Below, piece by piece: positions 9,352-18,716 of a stretch of 38,038 nt of DNA. A program made the translations under genes and the position numbers. Below the pieces are notes generated by a model. It was given only the letters and a program-made list of their open reading frames with translations. It did no database searches and had not been told where the DNA came from. Numbering within the stretch: the stretch's first letter is position 1; every line of letters begins with the position of its first letter. The stretch is from an uncultured Thiotrichales bacterium (GTDB taxonomy: Bacteria > Pseudomonadota > Gammaproteobacteria > CAZUMV01): assembly GCA_938041655.1 (NCBI GenBank), contig CALISW010000206.1:1-38038 (forward strand), in the 5' to 3' direction.

Positions 9352-10236
9352 ATGGACACCAGCATACTTAAACAATATACCCAAGACTTTCTTGGCAGCC
9401 CGATACGTAATCCTCTGCTGTTACTGGCAGCCGGATTAGCGTGTATCTCGTTCATAGGTAAAGAAGCCGGTGATTTCGCCATTTCGGCGTTAACTATCAT
9501 GGCTATTTTCAGCATGCTGGCTGATACCCCTGACCAACCGGACACCAACCAGCGACATTATATTTTGGCAGTCATTGCTTTGATTGTCGTTGCTCTTGTG
9601 GTTCGCTATGTGTGGACGGTCAAAGGCTTACCACTCGCCATGCGTGGTATGCCGTTATTATTTTTAAGCAGCTACTGGTGTTATCACTATGGTGGCCAGG
9701 TCTTGAGCAAACGCTGGAAAGAGCTGTTACTGCTAGCGGTACTGTTAATTCCGGATCGCGCCCTGATGTACCCTTTTGTCGCGCCTCTGCTAGCGCTTTC
9801 TGATATGCCGAGCCTAAGTCATTTGACCGCCAATATTGCCGCCGGTGTCACCTGGATACTCGGCCTGCCTGTTGAGCTTGAAGGCACCCACATCCATGCG
9901 CCAAACGTCATTGCCAATGTATTTAAAGGCTGTGACGGCGGCCGAATTCTGGATTTCATGGTGCGCCTGACACTCATTCTAATCATCGCGTTTCCGGTGA
10001 AGAAATATAAATGGCCGATCATTTTAATAGTCAGTATGTTTCTGGGATATCTGGTTAATGTGTTTCGTGTCTCAGCGATGGTTTTCGTCGCTAACACCGG
10101 TGACATGCAGGCTTTTGATTACTGGCATACCGGTGACGGCTCGAAGATCTTCAACCTGATAGCCATCATCCTGTTCTGCCTGGTCGGTTATTTTCAAATC
10201 ACGCCAGCCAAAAGCGTGAAACAAAGTAACGCCTGA
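9352..10236 (+). CDS. Exosortase/archaeosortase-family transpeptidase
   Basis: Polytopic membrane protein with the family's ordered Cys/Arg/His signature: NVFKGCDGGRILDF (C194), LVNVFRVSAM (R239), DYWHTGDGSKIFN (H259); adjacent PEP-CTERM protein. Confidence 0.88.
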   Translation: MDTSILKQYTQDFLGSPIRNPLLLLAAGLACISFIGKEAGDFAISALTIMAIFSMLADTPDQPDTNQRHYILAVIALIVVALVVRYVWTVKGLPLAMRGMPLLFLSSYWCYHYGGQVLSKRWKELLLLAVLLIPDRALMYPFVAPLLALSDMPSLSHLTANIAAGVTWILGLPVELEGTHIHAPNVIANVFKGCDGGRILDFMVRLTLILIIAFPVKKYKWPIILIVSMFLGYLVNVFRVSAMVFVANTGDMQAFDYWHTGDGSKIFNLIAIILFCLVGYFQITPAKSVKQSNA

Positions 10237-10274
10237 CCCCGCCAGAGCCAAAATTAGACTATGATTCTGCTCCT

Positions 10275-12011
10275 ATGAGCACACAACTTAGCAGCGGCTG
10301 TCAGCAATCACTGGCGCAACTATTTGAGCAACTTCAGTCCACGCTGGAAAAAAACAAGCGTGAGGATGCCAACTGGTTACAGCAGCGACAATCGCTGGCA
10401 TTAGCCAATGCGCTACTTCGTAATCATGGCTCTAACCCCGAAAAATCATCACGACATGTCGTTGTGGTCGGACCGACACAGGTAGGAAAGAGTACCGTTA
10501 TTAATCATTTGCTTGGCTCTGAACAAGCTGGAGTCAGCGCACTCGCCGGCTACACCAGACACGCGCAGGGGTTTACGGCGGCTACTGAAACAGAGCAATA
10601 CCAACAACTATTTCCGAATTGGAAGCTGGTCGCACAAAACCAGCTGGACCCGGACAACACCAGACAGTTTTCGATCAGCACCCGCACAGACATTACTGAT
10701 CAAGCCCAACAAGAAATAGTTTATTGGGACACTCCGGATTTTGATTCAGTCAGCTCACGCTCCTATCGCACTATCGTGCCAAACCTGAGCGCAATCGCTT
10801 CGGTGTTAGTGCTGGTCTTGAGTAAAGAGAAATACGCTGACAACAGTGTCTGGGAATTTCTTAAACTGTTGGCACCACTGCAATTGCCCTTGATCATTTG
10901 CCTGAATAAATCAGAAGCCGCGCATCTGGAAGTTATCACTCGTGAAATAGAACAACGCCTGAGTGACCTTAATTGCAAGCATCAGGCAATCATCAGCTTA
11001 CCGTGGCAACATCCCGACACGCCAACTCCATCTGAACGTATCCAGGCATTACAAAGCGCTGTTAGTACTACACTGACCGCAGCACCCCAGTCACCCAAAC
11101 TGACATATTACTTTCGCGATAATTGGCAAACGTGGTTAAAACCGGCCGTGGCAGAACATCAGGCTCGAACCGAATGGCAGGAAAGTGTAGCGCAGGCATC
11201 CGGGCAACTATTGAGCTATTACCGGGAACACTATTTACAACAAACCCGATACTCAGAAGCCCTGCAGCGTGCTATTAGCAAACTACTCGAATTACTCGAA
11301 ATACCCATCCTGGCTGGTACGCTGGGCACACTGAGAAAAGTGATTACCTGGCCGGTTCGCACCCTAGGTAAAACTATTCTCGACTCGGTCTCGGATACAC
11401 GTGATAAAACACAAACCAATGAAGTTATTATTCTCACTGAGGCGTATCAAAATGCGCTGGTAGACCTGATCAACAAGGCTCAGCAGATTGAAGCAGAGGA
11501 TCACCCACAACAAAAACTCTGGTGGACATCCATAAAACAAGGACTGGATCAACAACAGCAGGACTTACAAGCACGAGCCGAACACAATATCGCACAACTC
11601 CAGGATACTTTCGAACCTGAAATTGACGCCGCTGCCAATCGTCTCTATCAACAGCTTCAGGAGCAGCCAGCCACCTTGAATAGCCTCAGAGCGGCTCGGG
11701 TAACAACTGATGCGGCTGCTTTGGCACTCGCCTTTCATACTGGAGGGTTGAGCACGACTGATTTGGTACTGGCACCAGCCTTATTATCAGTAACCTCACT
11801 GATTGCTGAAAGTGCTGTCGGGCAACACATGAAAGTGATTGAAAAAGAACTCAAAGAAAAACAATTTGAACAAGTACAGCATGATCTGGTTACACCCTGC
11901 CTGGAACAGCCAATGCTTGAGCTATCTGAGCAGCTCACAACAGCTGATCTATACAATATCTCTGAGGCAGACTTACAGGCAGCAGAACAGTGCCTGAGTG
12001 AGTTGGAATAA
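10275..12011 (+). CDS. Dynamin/Era-like P-loop GTPase with C-terminal hydrophobic/amphipathic region (GTPase 1)
   Basis: G1 VVVVGPTQVGKST (10470-10496), G3-like YWDTPDFDSV (10728-10751), G4-like CLNKSE; hydrophobic segments IPILAGTLGTL and LVLAPALLSVTSLIAESAVG; begins 38 nt after the exosortase stop. Confidence 0.75.
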   Translation: MSTQLSSGCQQSLAQLFEQLQSTLEKNKREDANWLQQRQSLALANALLRNHGSNPEKSSRHVVVVGPTQVGKSTVINHLLGSEQAGVSALAGYTRHAQGFTAATETEQYQQLFPNWKLVAQNQLDPDNTRQFSISTRTDITDQAQQEIVYWDTPDFDSVSSRSYRTIVPNLSAIASVLVLVLSKEKYADNSVWEFLKLLAPLQLPLIICLNKSEAAHLEVITREIEQRLSDLNCKHQAIISLPWQHPDTPTPSERIQALQSAVSTTLTAAPQSPKLTYYFRDNWQTWLKPAVAEHQARTEWQESVAQASGQLLSYYREHYLQQTRYSEALQRAISKLLELLEIPILAGTLGTLRKVITWPVRTLGKTILDSVSDTRDKTQTNEVIILTEAYQNALVDLINKAQQIEAEDHPQQKLWWTSIKQGLDQQQQDLQARAEHNIAQLQDTFEPEIDAAANRLYQQLQEQPATLNSLRAARVTTDAAALALAFHTGGLSTTDLVLAPALLSVTSLIAESAVGQHMKVIEKELKEKQFEQVQHDLVTPCLEQPMLELSEQLTTADLYNISEADLQAAEQCLSELE

Positions 12012-13591
12012 TGCAGGATTTTAACCAACGCCATCAACAGTTAAGCAGCTGGGTGAAGCAAACCATCTCCGAGGGCTGGCTCACAGATCAGGCACAATTG
12101 AAATTCGATCAACTGGAGACCGCCAGCGCCGAGCAATTATTCAGTAATACAGCTATACGTCCATTAATAGTGGCGTTCTTTGGAGGCACAGGCACCGGTA
12201 AAAGCAGTCTTCTGAACAGACTGGCTGACGCCGATATCGCAGTAACCGGTGCTGCCAGACCAACCTCACATGAAGTCACTATCTACTTGCATCAAGACCA
12301 TCAGTTAAACGAAAGTTTAAAGAGACTGCCGATGCAACAAACGAGGATTCATTACCACCAGCTGGCACAACGCCAGCAAGTTGCCTGGCTCGATATGCCG
12401 GATTTTGACAGCGTTGAAAGTGCCAACCGAGATCTGGTTGAGCAATGGTTACCTTATATAGATTATCTGGTCTATGTCGTGAGCCCGGAACGCTATCATG
12501 ATGATCTGGGCTGGCAAATCCTGCAACAACGCCAACAACGACACCAATGGTTGTTTGTCATGAACCATTGGGATGAAGGCAAACCTGAGCAATATGAAGA
12601 CTTTCGCTCAAAACTCGATAAGGCCGGTTTTTCCAAGGCTGAATTATTGCGAACCAGCTGTGCAGCCAAACCAATAGATGATGAATTTGAAAAACTGGAA
12701 CAACACCTGAATCAAGCTATAGCGAGCAACGGCATCGAACAGTTACAAAAAACCGGAGCATTGGCACGCTTGCATGATCTGGATAAATTGGTGGCTGACT
12801 ACAGCCAGACACTAGGCACTCAAGCACAATGGCAAGCATTGTCCAAGTCACAACAGACGCTGTCTGCCACACATAACAAAGGACTGGTTTCGCTGCTGCG
12901 CGATCAGGCACAAGGTCTGCTGCAACCGTTGCAGGCAATTGAAGAAGACACACCCTGGTTCAGAAGCAAACAAAATCCAACGCGTTTGCCGAGTACCGGA
13001 GACATGATCGAATACCTGGGCAATCAACGTTGTGGTAATTATCTGCAGCGTATTATGCGCGAACAAGGGCAACATTGTCGTAAGCAACTATTACCTGAGC
13101 AAGCACTGACCAGAAAACTGTCAGGCCTTGCTGAAGAAACCACCCTGTCGCTTGAAGATAATATGACCACGTCCACGGCTAAAGCCATGGCCAAGCCCGG
13201 TACTGTCATACAACGTGCTGTCTATAAGCTTTGTAACTGGTTGAGCTTTTTGCTGCCTTTAGCTCTAGCTATCTGGGCAGGCTGGTTTTTATTTGCTCAC
13301 TATCGCGAAGGTATGCAAGGGAATGTCGAATTTTTAGGCACCAGCTTTATCACCAACACCTTGATGTTGATGGGTCTGGGCTGGTTTATTCCATGGCTGA
13401 TTAAAAGAAAAATTCAACCATCTTTAGTCTCGAGTTTCAAACGCGGCGTATTTAATGCCATCGAACAAACCGGCTTAGAGCTTGAGCAAAAACTCAATCT
13501 CGCTTGCGAGAAAGTGATTGAGGAACATCAAGATGTGCAGGACAAGCTGGCGCAGCTACAGCAAGATGCACCCACTAAAGAAGAGATTTAG
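12011..13591 (+). CDS. Second P-loop GTPase, related to the preceding one, with C-terminal transmembrane segments (GTPase 2)
   Basis: G1 FFGGTGTGKSS (12182-12208), G3-like LDMPDFDSV (12392-12415), G4-like MNHWDEG; two TM segments (LSFLLPLALAIWAGWFLFAHY, TLMLMGLGWFIPWLI). Start overlaps the previous stop (TAATG). Confidence 0.75.
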   Translation: MQDFNQRHQQLSSWVKQTISEGWLTDQAQLKFDQLETASAEQLFSNTAIRPLIVAFFGGTGTGKSSLLNRLADADIAVTGAARPTSHEVTIYLHQDHQLNESLKRLPMQQTRIHYHQLAQRQQVAWLDMPDFDSVESANRDLVEQWLPYIDYLVYVVSPERYHDDLGWQILQQRQQRHQWLFVMNHWDEGKPEQYEDFRSKLDKAGFSKAELLRTSCAAKPIDDEFEKLEQHLNQAIASNGIEQLQKTGALARLHDLDKLVADYSQTLGTQAQWQALSKSQQTLSATHNKGLVSLLRDQAQGLLQPLQAIEEDTPWFRSKQNPTRLPSTGDMIEYLGNQRCGNYLQRIMREQGQHCRKQLLPEQALTRKLSGLAEETTLSLEDNMTTSTAKAMAKPGTVIQRAVYKLCNWLSFLLPLALAIWAGWFLFAHYREGMQGNVEFLGTSFITNTLMLMGLGWFIPWLIKRKIQPSLVSSFKRGVFNAIEQTGLELEQKLNLACEKVIEEHQDVQDKLAQLQQDAPTKEEI

Positions 13592-14355
13592 TCAGCGCTA
13601 TTCGCCGGTTCACTGACCTTGTCAGTTTCTGGTTCCAATTTGACATTCCTGGCGAAAAATAATCCCACTTCAAACAAAATCCATATTGGTATGGCTAACA
13701 ATATCTGGGAAATTATATCCGGTGGCGTCAATAACATGCCGATAACAAAAGCAGCCACAATCACATAAGGTCGCGATTTTTTGAGCGTCTCCAGTTCCAC
13801 TAAACCCGCTGACACGACCAGGTACGTGGCAATTGGCACTTCAAACGAAAGACCAAAAGCAAAGAAGAGCTTGATGACTAAATCCAGATAGCGACTGATA
13901 TCCGTCATCACTGTCACACCAAACGGTGCTTCGCTAACAAAAAACCCAAAGACTAAGGGGAAGACCACAAAATAGGCAAATGCCATACCAGCATAAAAAA
14001 GCACCACACTGGAGACCAGCAATGGTATCGCGAATTTCTTTTCACGCTGATAAAGACCCGGCGCAATAAATGACCAGACTTGATGCAATAAAAATGGAAT
14101 GCACACGACCACAGCCAACATCAACACCATCTTGAAAGGGGCAAGAAAGGTAGAGGCTGGATCAATCGCAATCATTGAACTGGCTTCTGGCAAATGCTTA
14201 CGTAACGGCGCTGCTAGATAAGTATAGATTTCCTGACGGAACGGGAATAAACCAAGCAACACTACAAAAACGGCAATGACCATACGCAACAACCGATCGC
14301 GCAACTCAATCAAGTGACTAATTAAACTGGATTCTTCGAGCTGCTCTTCACTCAT
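13588..14355 (-). CDS. tatC: Sec-independent protein translocase TatC
   Basis: SLISHLIELRDRLLRMV, LLHQVWSFIAPGLYQREKKF, FGLSFEVPI, LTPPDIISQILLAIP; followed by tatB and tatA homologs upstream on the minus strand. Confidence 0.97.
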   Translation of the reverse strand: MSEEQLEESSLISHLIELRDRLLRMVIAVFVVLLGLFPFRQEIYTYLAAPLRKHLPEASSMIAIDPASTFLAPFKMVLMLAVVVCIPFLLHQVWSFIAPGLYQREKKFAIPLLVSSVVLFYAGMAFAYFVVFPLVFGFFVSEAPFGVTVMTDISRYLDLVIKLFFAFGLSFEVPIATYLVVSAGLVELETLKKSRPYVIVAAFVIGMLLTPPDIISQILLAIPIWILFEVGLFFARNVKLEPETDKVSEPANSAD

Positions 14356-14702
14356 GACTCACCTGCTTTGCCGGAGTCAATTTTCGCCATTTCTGCTGCC
14401 TCGTTTACCTCGGCCTGCATTTCTTCAGCCACATCAGTCGCTGTGGTGTTTAAGTGTTTACGGGTATCGTCAAGGACTTCTTTTAAATCATCAATCTGTT
14501 CGCTTTGATCTTTAAGAATTTGACGTAACTCATCTGCGTGTAATTCACGCTCAATATCCGACCTGACACCGGCTACAAAACGACGCGCCTTGGCAACATA
14601 CTTTCCCAGGGTTCTGGCAACTTGAGGTAACTTTTCAGGGCCGATCACCAAAAGTGCCACGATGAATACCATGGCCATTTCTATCAGGCCCATATCAAAC
14701 AT
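14352..14702 (-). CDS. tatB: Sec-independent protein translocase TatB
   Basis: MFDMGLIEMAMVFIVALLVIGPEKLPQVARTLGKYVAKARRFV. Confidence 0.95.
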   Translation of the reverse strand: MFDMGLIEMAMVFIVALLVIGPEKLPQVARTLGKYVAKARRFVAGVRSDIERELHADELRQILKDQSEQIDDLKEVLDDTRKHLNTTATDVAEEMQAEVNEAAEMAKIDSGKAGES

Positions 14703-14717
14703 TGATCATGGCTCCGG

Positions 14718-14924
14718 CTAGACTTTGTCTTTGTCTTCTACTTTTTGTTCAATCACCGTACCATCTTCGGCTGTGGCGTCTTCTTCCTTGACTGCCTTTT
14801 TGAAATTCTTGATCGCGCCGCCAATGTCACCACCGGCGTTGCGTAAGCGCTTGGTGCCAAACAACACCAGCACTATGGCCAAAATTAATATCAACGGCCC
14901 AATACCAATTCCACTAATACCCAT
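14718..14924 (-). CDS. tatA: Sec-independent protein translocase TatA/E (start trimmed to MGISGIG)
   Basis: MGISGIGIGPLILILAIVLVLFGTKRLRNAGGDIGGAIKNFKKAV; the longer listed ORF overlaps hisE and lacks TatA similarity upstream of this Met. Confidence 0.95.
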   Translation of the reverse strand: MGISGIGIGPLILILAIVLVLFGTKRLRNAGGDIGGAIKNFKKAVKEEDATAEDGTVIEQKVEDKDKV

Positions 14925-14937
14925 ACACCTAACTCCT

Positions 14938-15282
14938 CTATTCTGCGCTAGCGCGAGACAATTTCTCTTTGTGACCTGAGACACCAAAACGGCGCTCCAG
15001 TTCTGCCAATACCTGTTCGGGTCGCAAACCACGCTCGGTCAGTAACACCATGCAATGAAACCACAAATCAGCAACCTCATGAATAACGTGCTTATCATCT
15101 ACTTCTGCGGCGGCTTCTACAACCTCACCGGCCTCTTCAGTGATCTTGGCAGCAATCGCATCCGGCCCACCGGCTAATAAACTGGCAACGTAGGAGCTAT
15201 CCGGATCCATAGCGCGTCTTGATTCGAGCACATCAGCTAAACGTGAAATTACTTCGAGATCACTTTGATCTGTGTCATTCAT
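14938..15282 (-). CDS. hisE: Phosphoribosyl-ATP pyrophosphatase (start trimmed to MNDTDQ)
   Basis: YVASLLAGGPDAIAAKITEEAGEVVEAA...HEVADLWFHCMVLLTERGL; adjacent to hisF and tatA. Confidence 0.94.
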   Translation of the reverse strand: MNDTDQSDLEVISRLADVLESRRAMDPDSSYVASLLAGGPDAIAAKITEEAGEVVEAAAEVDDKHVIHEVADLWFHCMVLLTERGLRPEQVLAELERRFGVSGHKEKLSRASAE

Positions 15283-15341
15283 GCGGTTTATTGTAACAAA
15301 TCGACCCACTGAGAAAGCTTTATTTACGCCCTATAAAGACC

Positions 15342-16115
15342 TTAAAGACGGACGGTTATGCCGTGATCACGCATATATTGCTTGGCTTGTCCGACCGTAT
15401 ACTCTCCAAAATGAAAAATACTGGCCGCCAATACTGCATCTGCCTTACCTTCGAGCACCCCGTCTACCAAATGCTGTAAGTTCCCCACGCCACCGGATGC
15501 GATCACCGGAACGCTGACACCTTCGCTAACCGCCCGGGTCAAGGGTAAATTGAAGCCCACCCGGGTACCGTCTCTATCCATACTGGTGAGTAATATTTCA
15601 CCCGCCCCACGCTCCACCATTTGTTGCGCCCACTGCACCGCATCATGCCCGGTAGGTTTTCTACCACCATGGGTAAATATCTCCCAGCGCAAAGGCTCAT
15701 CCGGGCCACTGACTTGCTTGGCATCAATTGCCACCACAATACACTGTGAACCAACGCGCTGGCTGGCCGCACTCACTAACTCGGGATTAAATACTGCCGC
15801 CGTATTGATCGATACTTTATCGGCACCGGCATTGAGCAAGCGATGAATATCTTCAACCTCGCGAACCCCGCCACCCACCGTGAGGGGAATAAATACTGAA
15901 CTGGCCACCGCCTCTACCACTTTATAAATGGTATCCCGGTTGTCAGAGCTGGCAGTGATATCCAGAAAAGTAATTTCGTCGGCGCCTTCATCGTTATAGC
16001 GTTTGGCAATTTCCACTGGATCACCAGCATCACGAATATCGACAAACTTTACGCCCTTGACTACCCGACCCTGATCAACATCCAGACAAGGAATGATTCG
16101 TTTCGCTAATGCCAT
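15342..16115 (-). CDS. hisF: Imidazole glycerol phosphate synthase cyclase subunit
   Basis: [53 protein letters not shown]. Confidence 0.98.
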   Translation of the reverse strand: MALAKRIIPCLDVDQGRVVKGVKFVDIRDAGDPVEIAKRYNDEGADEITFLDITASSDNRDTIYKVVEAVASSVFIPLTVGGGVREVEDIHRLLNAGADKVSINTAAVFNPELVSAASQRVGSQCIVVAIDAKQVSGPDEPLRWEIFTHGGRKPTGHDAVQWAQQMVERGAGEILLTSMDRDGTRVGFNLPLTRAVSEGVSVPVIASGGVGNLQHLVDGVLEGKADAVLAASIFHFGEYTVGQAKQYMRDHGITVRL

Positions 16116-16555
16116 CAGCTATGCCACTCAATCACATGTTCAACCAGTTGCTGAGGATGCACTCCCAACTCAGACACGACTTTATCAGTCACCGGTATCC
16201 CTGCATCCCGCATGGCGTCACGCGAGCCTGTAAGCAATGGATGCCAGACTGGCAACGGTTTCTTCTCAGCCAGCAAGCGATACGCGCAAGTCGCCGGTGC
16301 AAAGTAACATTGCTCAAGATTTTCTGGACTCAACACCATACATTCAGGCACCAAGGTGACTCGTTCTGTATACACTTCACAGTGGCATTGCTCCTGCTCC
16401 AGGTATTGACACACCACATTGGTCACTGCGATTTCACCACTGTCTTCATCTTCAAGTTTGAGTCGACAACACAGACCGCAGCCATCGCACAGAGACTCCC
16501 ACTCGCTACGACTCATTTCCGTGAGTGATTTACTTTCCCAAAAATGCGTAGTCAT
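16115..16555 (-). CDS. ycgN: YcgN/UPF0260-family cysteine-cluster protein
   Basis: [54 protein letters not shown]...[21 protein letters not shown]. Confidence 0.88.
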   Translation of the reverse strand: MTTHFWESKSLTEMSRSEWESLCDGCGLCCRLKLEDEDSGEIAVTNVVCQYLEQEQCHCEVYTERVTLVPECMVLSPENLEQCYFAPATCAYRLLAEKKPLPVWHPLLTGSRDAMRDAGIPVTDKVVSELGVHPQQLVEHVIEWHS

Positions 16556-17802
16556 TAAAAGAAATAACCCAGTCTGAATTCTACGTAGTCATCCTGCTGG
16601 ATAAAATACTGCGGGTCAGTAACATCAGAGATATCAAACAACTGGGCTTGTACCGATGCTTTGAAATGAGAACCTATTCTTCTACTACCTTCTATTCTGA
16701 AAAAAGCACTGTCATTATCGAGATCAAGATAACCTCCGGCTAACAGTTCGGTACTCTGCTCATCATTAAAACCCAGTCGAATACCGGCAAACAGATCATT
16801 CTGAAATATCGCGTTGTTGCTTTGACCACGTGTGTCATGGTGATACTCCAGCAACACACCTATATCCAGACCTTGCCCTAAATCAAAAAAGGTATATTCA
16901 AAGCCTGCTACCAGCGCCTGATAATCTTCAGGATTTCCACTACGGGCAATCGCTTCAAGCTTGAGTAACCATGAATCCAGTGTGGCCTGCAGGTCCAGAC
17001 CAACCTGATGGATTTGATTGTAACGAGGGGTAAGCACCGGTCCATCTGTTGAATTCTGCAATATCAACTCAGGTTCGCGCGCGGTGCCATTAAAGTAGTA
17101 AAGACCATAATCCCAGAAATTCGCCACAGTACCACTCAAGCGAATCGCCGCATCCACATGACCTGTCTCTATCTCAGATTCATACTGGGCGGGTGCAAAG
17201 CCAATTGTGGTTGTCGTTAAAAACTCGGGATTGTCGGTGTCCACAACCACAGGAGCGCGTAACCTTCCGTTAACACCAGCAAAAGTACGCTCACGAAAAT
17301 ATGGCAAGACAAAAAAGTTAAGCGCACCCCAATCCTGTAACCAGGTGATATTTACCATTGGTTGACCTAGCTTGTCTTCGGTATCGATATCCTCAACAAA
17401 ATCTGTTTGGTTAATGATATCAACCAGGTGCTGTGACTCGGTCACCCCCCAGAATACTTTCCCGACTCCTACCCGCCACTCCCAGTCACCACTGGCATAG
17501 GAAATCAGCAATTCACGAACATCGGCATGCGTGCGCTCGTCATCATGCTGATCGTAACGTACAAAGGGAGTGAAACTAAGGGTCAAGTCCTGATTACCCA
17601 TCAGGCTGGTAAAATAATTAATCTCGGCACTAATAGAAGAATACAGCTCTTCTTGATTGGAGAACAAAGCAGTCTCGGGGAAATAACGCGCTTCCAGAAT
17701 CAATTCACCACTCACTTCTGCAACAGCACTGCCCAGACTGGCCAGAGAAAGACCAATAATTATCGTGGTGGTAGAGACGAGTTTTAAAAGCATCCTGCAC
17801 AT
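16555..17802 (-). CDS. Predicted outer-membrane beta-barrel protein
   Basis: Signal peptide ending ...GSAVA, alternating beta-strand character, terminal aromatic residues (FRLGYFF); next to LolA-like and RND genes. Confidence 0.75.
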   Translation of the reverse strand: MCRMLLKLVSTTTIIIGLSLASLGSAVAEVSGELILEARYFPETALFSNQEELYSSISAEINYFTSLMGNQDLTLSFTPFVRYDQHDDERTHADVRELLISYASGDWEWRVGVGKVFWGVTESQHLVDIINQTDFVEDIDTEDKLGQPMVNITWLQDWGALNFFVLPYFRERTFAGVNGRLRAPVVVDTDNPEFLTTTTIGFAPAQYESEIETGHVDAAIRLSGTVANFWDYGLYYFNGTAREPELILQNSTDGPVLTPRYNQIHQVGLDLQATLDSWLLKLEAIARSGNPEDYQALVAGFEYTFFDLGQGLDIGVLLEYHHDTRGQSNNAIFQNDLFAGIRLGFNDEQSTELLAGGYLDLDNDSAFFRIEGSRRIGSHFKASVQAQLFDISDVTDPQYFIQQDDYVEFRLGYFF

Positions 17803-17844
17803 GCCGCGTATTATTGCAGATTTAGACTACTACTGCGCGATCAA

Positions 17845-18624
17845 TCAGCGCCCTTTGGAAAGCTTATCTTTAACGAAATCACGATCAACCAGGCCCGTGC
17901 CAAATTGATAGTTGGACCAAAACAATGTGGTCGATTTTTTTGTTTGGTGGTTGAGCATGTGCATTTCAGCTGGTCGCCAATGCTTGCCAGCATATTGTTG
18001 ATAGCCTTTCACTGACAGCGTTTTCAACAAACTATTCTTGCGGTCATAATAGTCAGTTCGCAATACCAGTAGTTGCTCTCGTTCTATCCAAACGACTTGT
18101 CTGGTATAACCGGAGTGATCGTATTCGGGATAACGTTCAACTACATCACAAACCATTCCTCCACACGATTCACTGCGTAGAAACTTGTAACGATACTTGT
18201 CAACTTCCTGCGAAGATAAATCCTCAAACGCAAACTCACTGCCTACAAACGGACCAGACTTGTTTTTAGAAGAAATTCTTTTAACCCGCTTAAGCGATGG
18301 CAAAAACAACCATTGATCATCGGCTCGAAGACTATGGGTATGACTCAACAACGCCGTATTACGAATATCTGCCGGTGCTTTAAAGGTGAGTAGTACTTTG
18401 TCACCATCACCCTCTACTTCCAGTCGCTGTGAACCAAGCTCCCTTTCTGCTTGATTCCCATTACTGTCACGCAACACCATTTTCAGGTCGGCGGTTACAT
18501 CAGCAAAACCGGAATGACGCTGGTCGGCTGCAGTGGCGATCTTAAAGCCCTTTGCTTCGGCTGTTTCAGCCTGCAATGGATTTAGCGCCAATATCAGTAC
18601 AATAAAAATAAGGATTTTATGCAT
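17845..18624 (-). CDS. Outer-membrane lipoprotein-sorting-like (LolA-fold) periplasmic protein
   Basis: Signal peptide MHKILIFIVLILALNPLQA; WLFLPSLKRVKRISSKNKSGPFVGSEFAFEDLSS is typical of LolA-like proteins linked to RND exporters. Confidence 0.8.
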   Translation of the reverse strand: MHKILIFIVLILALNPLQAETAEAKGFKIATAADQRHSGFADVTADLKMVLRDSNGNQAERELGSQRLEVEGDGDKVLLTFKAPADIRNTALLSHTHSLRADDQWLFLPSLKRVKRISSKNKSGPFVGSEFAFEDLSSQEVDKYRYKFLRSESCGGMVCDVVERYPEYDHSGYTRQVVWIEREQLLVLRTDYYDRKNSLLKTLSVKGYQQYAGKHWRPAEMHMLNHQTKKSTTLFWSNYQFGTGLVDRDFVKDKLSKGR

Positions 18625-18716
18625 ATCAGGATTTGTTCGTATTGGTAATCTTCAGACTACAATAATATGGGTTTATTCAATAATTTAGTGTTATTAAACA
18701 ATATTTTAATGTTATT

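Noticed and set aside
10260-10265. TATGAT as an independent -10 for GTPase 1
   Set aside because: No matching -35 or TGn; only 38 nt after the exosortase stop, so cotranscription is simpler.
14938-15309. Longer hisE start (MGRFVTINR...) and longer tatA start (MVCDPNRYW...)
   Set aside because: Extra N-terminal residues show no family similarity; starts at MNDTDQ (15282) and MGISGIG (14924) fit better.
18640-18716. AT-rich gap between RND and LolA-like genes with small inverted repeat ATTAAA/TTTAAT
   Set aside because: AT-only 6 bp pairing and low complexity; not enough to call a regulatory or mobile element.
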